A program made the position numbers and the translations under genes. Of a stretch of DNA of 64,000 bases, positions 10,021 to 20,109 are shown one piece after another. The DNA comes from Nematopogon swammerdamellus (lineage: Eukaryota > Arthropoda > Insecta > Lepidoptera > Adelidae), in contig OX336355.1 in the NCBI GenBank assembly GCA_946902875.1, positions 17,703,347-17,767,346 of the forward strand, read 5' to 3'. Under the pieces are notes generated by a model. That model saw only the letters and a program-made list of their open reading frames with translations, was not told where the DNA came from and made no database searches. The first letter of the stretch is position 1. Each line of letters starts with the position of its first letter.

Positions 10021-10511
10021 ATTTATGATAACCCACTATGCGTAAATTAGGAGAGATCCCCCAAACAACTTGAATTTTGCCCAATCAACTTACCTTTAAG
10101 GGAAGCCAAGAACAAAAACTTTGCATGGAAACCTTAATAATAATTTGATAAACAACAAGTTAGCAGCCATTCCCATGTAGCCCTTTAAATTTTGGCAAGA
10201 AACAAAATTATAAATTAATTTAGCCGAAAAACCCCAAGAATATTTGAAAACCAATTAATTTAGCACACATTGGCCCACTAACTTAGTCGGCAAACCCCAA
10301 ATATCTAACAAACATCGCATAGGAGAGGATATCTTTCTTTACACTCATACAATCCACGGATTTTAGAATTTTGTCTAAATGGCCTTTCCCTAGATATTTC
10401 TGTCCGCTTATAAGCGCGTCTGGCAGTCGAAGGTGATGTCTGAGGCTCTAACCGCGAGCTCTGTCAGCCAATTCGGGTGCAACAAAAAAAAAACCCCAAA
10501 TAACTGATTAC
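10021..10511. other. No gene recognised
   Basis: AT-rich sequence with several AATTTAGC-type words. It would be intron if the next entry is real. Confidence 0.35.
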
Positions 10512-10676
10512 CTTAGGCGTGCTCGCCGTGGGTTGCGCTGTTGCATCTTCAACTCCACTCCTTGAGCCTCGTCCAACAGACTCGTCCTCAGAGTCCGAAG
10601 CGTGGAAGGACGAGCTGATGGAACTGGGACTTGGGTCGCTGAGGCGCAGTCGTAGATAGTCGCGCCGCCCGGGCAT
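10512..10676 (-). CDS. Candidate 5' coding exon, unknown protein
   Basis: I do not recognise this protein. An ATG at 10676-10674 with A at -3 opens a 55-codon frame that ends exactly at AAG|GTAATC, a plausible splice donor in phase 0 (exon end 10512). The peptide starts MPGRRDYLRLRLSDPSPSSI and continues with an acidic serine block (SDSEDES), a composition typical of disordered N-termini. Local GC is higher than in the flanks. An in-frame TGA 8 codons upstream (10700-10698) means this is either the true start or an exon with its acceptor in that gap; no good polypyrimidine tract is visible. It lies on the same strand and in the same phase as the large exon at 62199-64000, so it could be an alternative first exon or belong to another gene. 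It could also be chance. Confidence 0.42.
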
Positions 10677-10737
10677 AGTGCCGCGGGTGCACCACTTTCA
10701 TTTAAACCCGAGTTTCGACCACTAGGAAACCATCGCG

Positions 10738-11090
10738 CGCAGTTCGTAAACACTGATATTATCACTAGTAGCTGGGGATTAATACAGCATAGTTCGTTAA
10801 CACTGGATATTAACACGATTAGTTCGTAACAACTGGCGATTGATAGAGCATAGTTCGTAAACGCTGGAAATTAATGGTAGAAAGATCGTAAACACTTGAG
10901 GTTAAGCCTGATTAGTTCGCAATCACTGGAAATTATTGGAACATAGTTCGTAAACCGTTTCGATTAATGCTGGTTAGTTCGCAAACCTGAAGATGATACG
11001 ACGTATACTTCGTAAGCCCTAGAGAATAATCGTGGTTAGTTCATAATCACTTGAGATTAACGACGCATAGTTCGTAATCACTGTGACACC
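10738..11090. repeat. Degenerate 31-bp tandem array I
   Basis: About eleven units with the core TAGTTCGTAA(A/C)CACTGG and GATTAAT recur at roughly 31-bp spacing (for example 10789, 10818, 10850, 10881, 10911, 10943). They are well diverged. Confidence 0.7.
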
Positions 11091-11099
11091 AATAATTGT

Positions 11100-11405
11100 G
11101 CAATACGTCAAACGTAGACTTTTTAAACAGCCTATGGCTAAACACAACACTTGCTCTCAAATGTTAACAATCCAACCCGCTTAATTAAACAAAGTATCCA
11201 TGATGGCTAGTACGGTTTAAGCAGTGGCAAACATACGTAAAATATGCGGACGCAAAAAAAGTATCCAGCAAAGTTTCTTGCCAGTTCTTCTTCGCTGTGA
11301 TGATCGAACTGGCTAAATGCTAAATGTTTTATGTTAAAATATAACGAATCCGAGTGCAGTACGGATGATGAATGAAGAATAAAGAATCAATACCCTCTTT
11401 GGTAA
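11100..11405 (+). mobile_element. LINE 3' UTR scrap
   Basis: The block AAGTTTCTTGCCAGTTCTTC with AACGAATCCGAGTGCAGT also occurs near 28210, and on the minus strand near 20930 and 51785. It resembles a Jockey-type LINE 3' UTR. It separates the two 31-bp arrays. Confidence 0.5.
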
Positions 11406-11429
11406 AAATCAACTATAAAACACTAAGGT

Positions 11430-11660
11430 GATATTAATCTCGCTTGTTCGTAACTGCCAAAGATAGCGCGCATAGTTTGTAAACACTGATGATTAATCAA
11501 ACCTAGTTCGTAACAACTGGAGATTAATCAAACCTAGTTCGTAACAACTGGAGATTAATCAAACCTAGTTCGTAACAACTGGAGATTAATCAAACCTAGT
11601 TCGTAACAACTGGGGATTAATCGGGCATACGATGCATAGTTCTTAACAACTGAAACACAA
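11430..11660. repeat. 31-bp tandem array II, homogenised core
   Basis: Near-identical units with ACCTAGTTCGTAACAACTGG start at 11501, 11532, 11563 and 11594, giving an exact 31-bp period. Diverged units flank them, and a stray unit lies at 11843-11875. Confidence 0.8.
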
Positions 11661-11912
11661 TGAACAATTTTCAGTTCTTACTAATTTTTTCTAAGGAACC
11701 TGACTTGATTGAGTGTCAGCCTATGCCACGACTATGAGTTAATTTGCCTGAAATGGCGAACTGAACCGAAATGAACTGGACAAAAAACATTGTACATAAG
11801 TAGTTGGTAACCGCTGGTGCTGGAGAGAAAGCGGACAGACGATGCATAGTTCGTATTCACTGGAAATTAATTGCGTCAGAAATTGGCAGTTTCTTGCCAA
11901 AAAAAAAATGGC

Positions 11913-13008
11913 TCCGGACCATCTGACCACCAAATCTTACCACTGGTGGTCAGTTGGCAGTCCAATTTCTCAGCTGACTACCAGTGGTCAAATGACACAA
12001 TGGTATTCCCATACCACCACCAGTGGTGAAAATTATCCCATTTCACAACTGGTGATTAAATGAACCATGATGTAAGTGTACTAACAAATAGATATGTAGT
12101 AAGTGTACAAAAAAGTGTACAACGAAGAGCTCGTTTGTTTTTTTTTAAGTTCATAGGTAAGCTGTAAAGTTTTGTTTTAAGTACAAAGAAAAATTAAACT
12201 TATTTCAGACATATTCAAATCTTTCATTTAAAACGCGCCAATTGCTGGTACCGTTCAATAAGTCTACATGTTTTTTTTTGCGCTATTGTAACTAGGTGGA
12301 TGATATGGGAATACTATTGTGTTATTTGGTCACTGGTAGTCAATTAAGTCAATTTGATGAATTATAGTGCGAACTGACCATTGGTGGTGAGATTTAGTGT
12401 TGGAAATGGTCTGAAGGGGCAATTCCCACCGGTGGCAAGTTGACACGAAAACATTCCCATCTGTACCGTGTGGGGCCGGTACTTAAAAAGAATAGCCCCA
12501 CTGCATCTCTCCCCGTCGCATGTCGTAAAAGTCGACTAAGGGATCGTCAGCCTCGGCAGCTCAGTGGTGCGGTCAGTTATTGGATGGGTGACCGCCCGAC
12601 CGTTGGAGGCTGACCGTGGTTCGGATTCCACGTTAAACTGTAGGTCCCTTCCCTTCTTACCTTACTGGGTGGTAGGGTTTATCCCGGCCGGGTTGGTACC
12701 ACCGCACTGAGCGAAACGTCGGTCGAAACGGCTATGTAAATAGTTCGTGTTTTCCGTCCAGTTCAGTGTAGCCGGCGCGAAATGAAGGGAAGCACTGACA
12801 TAGCACCTAGCTCACCCGGTGTTATGGGCTGACATCACGGATGTTGTAGGTGATGTAGCCAACCGTGTCAGTTTCCATAAAAAAAAAATCTGTCTACTGG
12901 AGGTCACTTGGCAGACATTTTTTCCAATTTCACCATCAGTGATGAAGTGGGGAATATTTCGTCTCAACTGACCACCAGTGGTGAGATTTGGTGGTTAGAT
13001 GGTCCGGA
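11913..13008. mobile_element. TIR element with CCACTGGTGG motifs
   Basis: Terminal inverted repeats of about 45 bp start with TCCGGACCATCTGACCACCA at 11913 and match the complement ending at 13008. Subterminal palindromes (CCACTGGTGG, ACCAGTGGT) recur inside. No transposase frame is visible. A G-head plus 5S-SINE (12464-12887) is inserted in it. Confidence 0.75.
12464..12887 (+). mobile_element. G-head plus 5S-SINE composite insertion
   Basis: A G head (12464-12546, GTGTGGGGCCGGTAC to GACTAAGGGATCG) runs directly into a 5S-SINE head (CAGCCTCGGCAGCTCAGTGG). The copy ends in poly(A). The 5-bp word ATCTG flanks the whole block (12459-12463 and 12888-12892), so it inserted as one unit. The 5S-like block is internally deleted. 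Confidence 0.75.
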
Positions 13009-13186
13009 ACGAAAAAAATATGGGTCTCGTGAAGAATAATCGCAAAAAAACGACGAATAGGTTCATTAGACAGATGCGAAGCCGAAATGGACAGAAAGAA
13101 AGGCTCCGCCTCAAGCCTGAGTTCCCAGGTTTGAATCCTGGAGATGGAAAACCGTCGAAAAGGCTAAATAAATACTCGTAGTTCAT

Positions 13187-13238
13187 GTTTTTAGGGTTCC
13201 GTATCCGTCGTACGGGACCCTATTACCAAGCCTACGCC

Positions 13239-13276
<38 letters not shown>

Positions 13277-13600
13277 CCGTCAGTCCGAGGGCGGTATCTA
13301 TTGAACCGTAATAGGTAGCCCGTTGAAATATTCACAGAATTTGTTATTATGGCCGATATAACCACAAATAACAAAAATATGAGAAAGTAAAAAATTCACA
13401 GGGGTCCCCATGGAATAAACTAAAAAGTGTATGCGAGCCATCTACCAACAGCATGAAGCATTTTAAATAATCTTGAATTTTAACTAATATGAAGCATTTC
13501 ATAATACACGCCATAGATGGCGTGAGTGGCGCATGACATGGCGATACGTAACCCTCAGTGCGCGAGTTCGACTCGCACTTAAAAAAACGGTTTTATTATT
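13187..13600 (+). mobile_element. FP repeat
   Basis: TTAGGGTTCCGTATCCGTCG, (CTGT)n, GAACCGTAATAGGTAGCCCG, GGCGTGAGTGGCGC and GAGTTCGACTCGCACTT occur in order. Confidence 0.8.
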
Positions 13601-13604
13601 TTTT

Positions 13605-13987
13605 TTTTTTATGGAAACTGACACGTTTGTCTAAATCACCTACAACATCCGTGATGTCAGCCCATAATACCGAGCGAACTAGGTTCCATGTCAGTGCTTC
13701 CCTTCGATCCTGCCGGCTACACTGAACTGAACGGAAAACACACACTATTTACATAGCCGTTTCGACCGACGTTTCATTCAGTGCGGTGGTACCAATCCGG
13801 GCGGGTTGAACCCTACCACCGAGTAAGGTAGGAAGGGAAGGGACCTATAGTTTTACGTGGAATCTGAACCACGGTCAGCCTCCCAACGGTCGAGCGGTCA
13901 CCCATCCAAGTACTGAGCGCGCCCAGCGTTGCTTAACAATCAATAGCACAGTCGACTGTCTGCACCACTGAGCTATCGAGGCTGACA
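13605..13987 (-). mobile_element. 5S-SINE, full length, best 5S match
   Basis: On the minus strand the head reads TAGCTCAGTGGTGCAGAC (box A like, 13958-13975). It is followed by GTTAAGCAACGCTGGGCG and TACTTGGATGGGTGACCG (13893-13938). The latter two correspond to the box A / intermediate element / box C region of animal 5S rRNA. The tail is standard. Confidence 0.85.
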
Positions 13988-14042
13988 AAACGTTGTTTGG
14001 TACATTTTGAAGCGTATCAAGAAACAATGCGAATGGCTTGTT

Positions 14043-14345
14043 TCATACATATCACACACGCTGAATCCAATCGGGGTAAGCAGAGTAATCGGTATTGTGC
14101 TGCAAGAACTCTGTTAAATTACAGCACAACACCAACCACCACGTTTCGCAAAGTATTCCAACAAGATTCAATCGATCAAGCAGCAAGTAAGGCACGAAGA
14201 CCCACCTGCTGCATGACTCGGTGGAAGTACCGTGCCAAGGTGAGAGGTGGCGAGCCTGTCGCCCTTTAGCACGGCATCTTGTCCTTATCCCTTAGTCGCC
14301 TTTTACGACATGCATGGGAAGAGACTCAGAGGGGCTATTCTTTTT
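14043..14345 (-). mobile_element. G-SINE
   Basis: The minus copy ends in the ATGTATGAAACA side near 14043 and its head (AATAGCCCC) lies near 14340, where it is joined to a plus-strand 5S-SINE tail. The block CTGCATGACTCGGTGGAAG marks the family. Confidence 0.7.
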
Positions 14346-14578
14346 AAGCCGCCCGGGTTGCTACCACCGCACTGAATGAAAGGTCGGTCGAAACGGCTCT
14401 GTAAATAGCTTGTGTTTTCCGTCCAATTCAGTGTAGCCGACACGATCGAAGGGAAGCAATGACGTGGCACCAAGTTCACCCGGTGTTATGGGCTGACATC
14501 ATGGATGGTGCAGGTGATGTAGCCAACCGTGTGAAGTTTCCATTAAAAAAAAAAAAAAAGTACCGGCCCCACACAGTA
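14346..14578 (+). mobile_element. 5S-SINE 3' half
   Basis: From GCCGCCCGGGTTGCTACCAC to the poly(A), then a scrap of G head on the minus strand (GTACCGGCCCCACAC). Confidence 0.7.
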
Positions 14579-14867
14579 GGTACCTACTTGCAGTCTTGTT
14601 TCACAGTTCTATAAATCCTTAGGACCAGCGTAGCGGCCGGTCCGACAGGTTGCATAGAACAGGTGTTATGTGATCTGAGCGTGACCGGTCTGAGATGCAT
14701 ATGTGTCTCGACTGCAAACAATGCAATGTCGTCTAAAAACTTCAAACAATTACACGTATACAAGACTGGTGACTGAACGAGCAGTTGGCCTTGTACGCAT
14801 AAAGGTTTGCATCCCTGCAAGTTACCGAACTGAATACTAGATAGATATAATATTTTTTACGTAAACC
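14579..14867. other. No gene recognised
   Basis: Short frames without motifs. Confidence 0.35.
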
Positions 14868-15060
14868 GACATGGGTGGCTGTGCGGAGAGACCAATGGTG
14901 CAGTCGATAGAGCCAAAATCGCCTCTCCTCGCGAAACCACGCTCAGTTAGGTGCCATGACAGAAGATTTGCGGACTGTTGCTAGGCTATCTAGCCTGTAA
15001 ATACAAGAAATATAACACAGTGTCCACTAGGTGCAAAGGCGGACTTATTCCTTGAAGAGA
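14868..15060 (-). mobile_element. L-A LINE 3' end plus LINE scrap
   Basis: On the minus strand it reads into GAGCGTGGTTTCGCGAGGAG and CAGCCACCCATGTCGGTTTA, the L-A 3' UTR. Positions 15030-15060 carry a different LINE 3' word (TGCAAAGGCGGACTTAT). Confidence 0.7.
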
Positions 15061-15524
15061 TTTCACACAGCCAACTTTTAGCTGTATAAAAAGTGTAAAC
15101 GAATGAATGTAGGTAGAGTAGCAAAGATAAGATGTGAAAATTTTAAATTAAACCGTCGAGCCTCACAATTTAAAAACATGGTACCTACATCCTTTGAGTC
15201 CCAGACCACTTTCAATCGATGGCGACGATCAATAAACTCTATTTGCACTTATAGCGAATTAAATTATCCATAAAGTTATATAAAACAAGGGAGGATTCAC
15301 TTATTTAGAAGCACAGACGGATTATGGGTCGAAACGCCACAATTTTTTTTTCTTTTGACAGTGGGTCCTGAGAATGGGTCAGAACGCCACGAGATCGATT
15401 TTTTGAACTACGTAAATAAAACACGGCCGAAATTTTTCTGAATCTTTTCTAACCTAAAATTAACAATTCCCCTTAACATAAGAACGCTGCCACTAGACGC
15501 CGAACAATCCTTAATCCTTGACTA
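15061..15524. other. No gene recognised
   Basis: Two copies of a GGGTC(A/G)(A/G)AACGCCAC word near 15326 and 15378; otherwise nothing. Confidence 0.35.
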
Positions 15525-15740
15525 TAATAAAATCCAACGTCTGCTTTCTGTCTGAGTGTCTGTCTGTCCGCTTATAACTCGAGAACCACTGAACCGATTT
15601 TAATAAAACAAAATTCTACGGATAGCTTGATTCTTCCCATCAACTATAGGCTACTTACTATCACGCTAAATAGCTTATGAGGTTAGCAGTGAAGTGAAAT
15701 ATGAGAGCGGGCGGAGCCGCGGGCACAGCTTGTATACATT
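15525..15740 (+). mobile_element. U repeat
   Basis: AATAAAATCCAACGTCTGCT to GCGGAGCCGCGGGCACAGCT, colinear with the copies at 7468-7690 and 49282-49497. Confidence 0.75.
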
Positions 15741-15783
15741 AAAATATAAATATACCTATAAGAAAACCCTGTAAAACATAAAT

Positions 15784-16043
15784 TACACGGTGTTGCAATG
15801 CGGGTTGCATTGCAACCGTAAAACCCGAAAGGGGGTGAATCTGTACGTGAAATAGAACAACTTTTGTTCTACGACTTTTTGATTTGAAGAAAAAAATTTT
15901 TTTTTCTCCATACATTTTGAGATAAGGTATTTAAAATTTGTATATAATTTTTTTTTTCTTCACAGAAGTTGTTTATTTTCACATATAGAATAACCCCTTT
16001 ATGTCAGTTAAAAATATTTATGGGTGCACTGCAACACCGTGTA
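15784..16043. mobile_element. TA-flanked MITE, family 1, intact
   Basis: Perfect 14-bp inverted termini TACACGGTGTTGCA (15784-15797) and complement (16030-16043). TA lies at both outer edges, as expected for a Tc1/mariner-type target duplication. The interior is AT-rich and noncoding. A second copy lies at 46267-46542 and a truncated one at 26898. Confidence 0.85.
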
Positions 16044-16379
16044 TATTTAAATATTTAAACATAATACATTATGTATAATAAATGAAACATCTTATGTTTG
16101 AAGTAAACTCCAGATGCACTGAACAGATTTTGATGCTTAAATTTAATTTAATTTATTTTTTGCAAACCACAGATCAGACAAGTATGACAATACGAATTCT
16201 GTTTATTTAATTCCCTCGCGTGTGCCTACTGCCTACCTCTCATTCGTTCAATACTCCCGTTCGGAACGCGCCTCGCGTTCGATGTTCATTCCAGCAATAG
16301 CGGCGGAAAAATTACGATCGATCGGCGCACGCGCCGCGTGCAAGGGCGAGTGTAGTCTGCTTACTGTCATGACTGCACA
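16044..16379. other. No gene recognised
   Basis: A CpG-richer patch at 16210-16360 contains ATCGATCGGCGCACGCGCCG. No coding signature. Confidence 0.35.
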
Positions 16380-16530
16380 ATACATACATACGTACCACCA
16401 CGCTGCATCCCGTCAATCGGGATAAGCAGAGTAGTCGGTGTTGTGTTGCTGGAACTAGGGTTAATTACAGCACAACACGATCGGTGTTGCACGTTTAGCA
16501 AAATATTAGAGCAATAGTAAGGAACGAAAG
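16380..16530 (-). mobile_element. G-SINE 3' part
   Basis: Complement of the (TATG)n tail, CGACTACTCTGCTTATCCCG and the AACACCGA block. Confidence 0.6.
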
Positions 16531-17138
16531 CTTGTTACAGCGGACGGGAGCTGCACTCCCTCCGCGCCTCCGGCTTATAAAAACGCTCAAGGGAATAGCC
16601 ATACTAACAGGTTATGTCGGGGCGGTGAATTTAGTTTTTCCGCAAAGTAACCATGTCTGTCCAGTGTGACCTGTTAAAATTTTCTATGTTTTTTTTCTCG
16701 AAAAGTCTTGATCTCCTCGGGCTAATTCTTTCACTAATATTCTTCTAACATCCTAAACAACAGAATACAACTACCAGCAATTTGCTCTCAAACCTGCTAT
16801 TAACTAAACCTCACCCGCAAGATTGATCGACCTTAAACTCATGGCAAGTGTATTTAAATTAAAGAGACATATTATGTAGATATAATTCTTCAATTAGCCA
16901 CCACATTCGGTTGTTAGTGGGAAGAGAATCCTCCCGGGACCGGGAGTTGAAGTCGCCATGTCGTAATTCGATAAATTTGTCAAACTTTCCAAAATCATAA
17001 AGGAACTATCCGGTGCAGGCATTTCATGTTTTAAGGTTCTAAAACGTGATTAATGAGGAGTAAATAAAATTTAAAAAAATGTACTATCTATCATCGTGTC
17101 ATTAGCTTTAACGACCTCTGGCGTTGCTTTTTTTTTTG
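16531..17138. other. No gene recognised
   Basis: No repeat or coding signal recognised. Confidence 0.35.
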
Positions 17139-17362
17139 GATAGCGCGATATCGTTTCACCTACAAGTAGGTGTCTAACGTTGCCCATGGATATTCTGTGA
17201 TGCACGGGGATTGCGAATGCTATGCCGGCCCGACAGGAGCCTCTTCACGCCCCCTTTGAAAAACCCCAGGCTTCATCCCCGTGCATCACAGAATGTCCAT
17301 GGGCATCTTTAGTCACCTACTCGTAAGTGAAACGATGCCACATGTCGCGCTTTTCACAAAAG
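17139..17362. mobile_element. Two L-B 3' ends in head-to-head inversion
   Basis: Positions 17139-17262 carry an L-B 3' end on the minus strand (AATCCCCGTGCATCACAGAA, CATGGGCAACGTTAGACACC). Positions 17270-17360 carry another on the plus strand (CCGTGCATCACAGAATGTCC, CATGGGCATCTTTAG). Together they form a ~90-bp-armed inverted repeat. Confidence 0.7.
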
Positions 17363-17766
17363 CGGCGGGTGGCCGAATGGTTTGGGCATCGGCTTCTCAT
17401 GCGAGAGGTCCGCGGTTCGAATCCGGTCGGCGTGTACCAATGAGTTTTTTCTGACGAAAAAAATTACGTGCATACCTACACCTGCCGCTTCACCGTTCGG
17501 AACTGGTGTAAAACTGTAGGTCCCTTCCCTTGCCCCTTACTAGGTGCGTAGGCTCAAATTGTAGCCGACTGGGTTGTTACCACCGTACTGGATGTAAGAT
17601 GGCCCCATAGCAGCCTCGGTTGTGTTCTCCTCTAGTCCAGTATAGCCAGCAATCCAGGGAAGTCTCCGGTATGGCACCTACCTTCTCGGAGGTGATATTG
17701 GCTGGTCGGAGCATGCGCTTTGGACCCTCTGACTCACAAGACCAATACCAGATTACATAAAAAAGT
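17363..17766 (+). mobile_element. T-SINE, full length
   Basis: GCGGCGGGTGGCCGAATGG head, GGTTCGAATCCGGTCGG box B, L-A-like tail, ATTACATAAAAAA end. Directly downstream of the inverted L-B pair. Confidence 0.8.
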
Positions 17767-17952
17767 GACCTATAGAGAGCGCTGCAACAATATCTAAATG
17801 TCGATTCCGTTTGATCGATGGACTAATTTAACTGCTCCAAAGGTTGTTTAATTCTTCCATTTGCTGCTTCTTGAGAATATAAGGATAATGTCATGGCACT
17901 TCACTGTGTACGCATACAATTGATATTATGTTACGATTTTTTTATGGAACAA

Positions 17953-18345
17953 CGGCTTTTCCCCGCGGCTTCGCTCGCGGTAGACTCGGTTTAATAGCAA
18001 ATTCGATTTAAACGCAAATATTATAATATATTGTGCTGTAATTTACAAGAGTACTTGCAGCACAACACCGATTACTCTGCTTACCCAGGTTGTCGGGATA
18101 TAGCGTGCGGTGTGTACGTATTATAATAAACGATCGCTTCTCTTATATTCTCTCTCTTCCGTCCATACTATACTATCTTTGATACTGCTCCGCCCTAAGG
18201 CTATTTAGCGTGATGGTATATAGCCTAAAGTGAGCCTCAAGAACTACTCTTTCCATTGTTTCAAACCGCATTAAAATCTGTTCAGCGGTTCCGGAGTTTA
18301 CTTGAAACATATATACATACAGACAGACGTTCACTATTATAAGAA
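17953..18345 (+). mobile_element. Lep1-like repeat with nested G-SINE
   Basis: CCCCGCGGCTTCGCTCGCGG, TTTAATAGCAAATTCGATTT, TAGCGTGATGGTATATAGCC and CTGTTCAGCGGTTCCGGAG occur in order. It is interrupted at 18029-18118. The copy at 33843-34470 is colinear. Confidence 0.7.
18029..18118 (+). mobile_element. 5'-truncated G-SINE with 10-bp TSD
   Basis: The 90-bp G-SINE 3' end (TTGTGCTGTAATTTACAAGA ... GTGTGTACG) is flanked by TATTATAATA on both sides (18019-18028 and 18119-18128). This shows that the family moves by retroposition. Confidence 0.85.
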
Positions 18346-18554
18346 GTAGAGAAAAAGATAGAGATAGAGATGACATGATGGCCAACATCACACCCTCGAT
18401 GTCTTACGTAGAAACCGAACTACAGTCGGCCTCAACGGTCGAACGGTCTCGCATCTAAGATTGTTTGTATTAATTATTGAATTTTTAGTTTTCGGAAAAA
18501 AACTATCAACTCATAATTATTATTACACACTGGAGAAAGTATTCAAATTGATCA
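18346..18554. other. No gene recognised
   Basis: AT-rich; nothing recognised. Confidence 0.35.
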
Positions 18555-18669
18555 GTCTTACGACGACGACAGGAGGGCTGGAGGAAAATTGGATAGGCGT
18601 ATTTCCAGCAGTGGACATACGCCTCTCCAATTGTAAAAAAACTGTTTAGTTTTTTACAATTGGGGAGGC
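18555..18669 (+). mobile_element. RTE-like 3' scrap and hairpin
   Basis: AGGGCTGGAGGAAAATTGGA and TTCCAGCAGTGGACATACGC match the RTE-like 3' end seen at 58890-59310. It runs into a ~21-bp-armed hairpin (18621-18643 / 18648-18669) made of the CTCCAATTGTAAAAAACT word and its complement. Confidence 0.6.
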
Positions 18670-18931
18670 TTTATTCCATAATAATTTTTTTTCAAAATTA
18701 AATCCCTGCAAAGTAATTCCTACTTTATAAGGTGCTGTCTGCAGTCTGTACATGTATGTGTACGATTATAATTTGAGAACGGATGAAAAATTATAAATAA
18801 AGCTTTAAATTAAATTATATTAAATAATAAATAAATTAAAATCAATTTCAAATTAATCTCTTCAAAGTTAGGCACCATACGATGTTGTAACCATTAGTGA
18901 TACTAATTAATTTATAGCAATTAATTTTGTT
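18670..18931. other. No gene recognised
   Basis: Very AT-rich. Confidence 0.35.
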
Positions 18932-19273
18932 ACATACATACATATCACACACGCTGAATCCCGACAATCGGGGTAAGCAGAGTAATCGGTGTTGTGCTGC
19001 AAGAACTCCGGTAAATTACAGCACAACACCGACCACCACGTTTCGCTAAGTATTCGAACAAGATTTAATCGATCAAGCAGCAAGTAAGGCACGAAGCATC
19101 AAGCACCCACCTGCTGCATGACTCGGTGGAAGTACCGTGCCAAGGTGAGAGGTGGCAAACCTGTCGCCCTTTAGCACGGCATCTTGTTCTTATCCCTTAG
19201 TCGCCTTTTACGACATGCATGGGGAGAGATGCAGTGGGGCTATTCTTTTTAAGTACCGGCCCCACACGGTAAT
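18932..19273 (-). mobile_element. G-SINE, full length
   Basis: Complement of the (TATG)n tail at 18932, TGCTTACCCCGATTGTCGG, CTGCATGACTCGGTGGAAG, and head CGGTACTTAAAAAGAATAGC at 19255. Confidence 0.8.
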
Positions 19274-20109
19274 TAATTTTGTTATTGTTTGTATATTAGT
19301 TATACATTTTTAGATATTTAGAATTATTAGTGTTGTATATTTTAAATTTAGTTTTAGGTTACAGACAGTTTTTTGCAATGAATTAAATTATTTCTGTCTA
19401 AAAATCTATAAAAAAATATCTTACAATAGGTACGTTCTCAATAGCAAACTTTTAAAAACAAAGAAATTTGTCTATCTAAGTTTCCCTCCATACTTCCCTT
19501 TCAACACGTATAATTCACACATCATTATTATTCTCCCTACTGTGAAAATAACGATTTTGATAACAGTCACAAAAACACTGATACCAGAGCTTACGCGAGC
19601 TACCGAAACGAAAACAGACCTAACTAAAACAGTAGCGAAACGCCAGGCCACACTCGATTGTGTACCACCTCACGCAGCATATTCCATACACACAAGAGTA
19701 TAAAAATACTATTTTAGTGGCCAAATGTTTGTGATACGGGAAAGCCGATTTTTGGCATGTGTTCAGTGAATTTTCACCAGGCGCTCACGCTCATATTAGT
19801 CTGTTAGAACTTCTCTTTGTTTGTTTATAATTTGCAAAAATTAACAATTTTATAGTACTTAATGAAATAATCATGAATGTACCACTGATTGTATCACAAT
19901 AGAATTTTACGACAATATGTGAACGCACAGCGTCACATTACAATTGGAGGAGTGTACACATCAAAATCAAATTTCGAACTTCCAATTTCACACACAATTT
20001 TAACAGATTCTCACTTATACGTCGCACAAGCTACCTACAACGTCGTTTTATTCGAGATTAATGTCGGAAAATTTATGTTTTTTCGCGGAAAATGCAATAA
20101 TTTTGACAG
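19274..20109. other. No gene recognised
   Basis: AT-rich; no repeat shared with other parts of the window. Confidence 0.35.

Noticed and set aside
10730..11660. CRISPR-like array
   Set aside because: The 31-bp periodicity is a direct tandem repeat without unique spacers, in a eukaryotic genome.
13893..13975. 5S rRNA gene
   Set aside because: Only the internal promoter-like part matches; the sequence is embedded in a repeated SINE.
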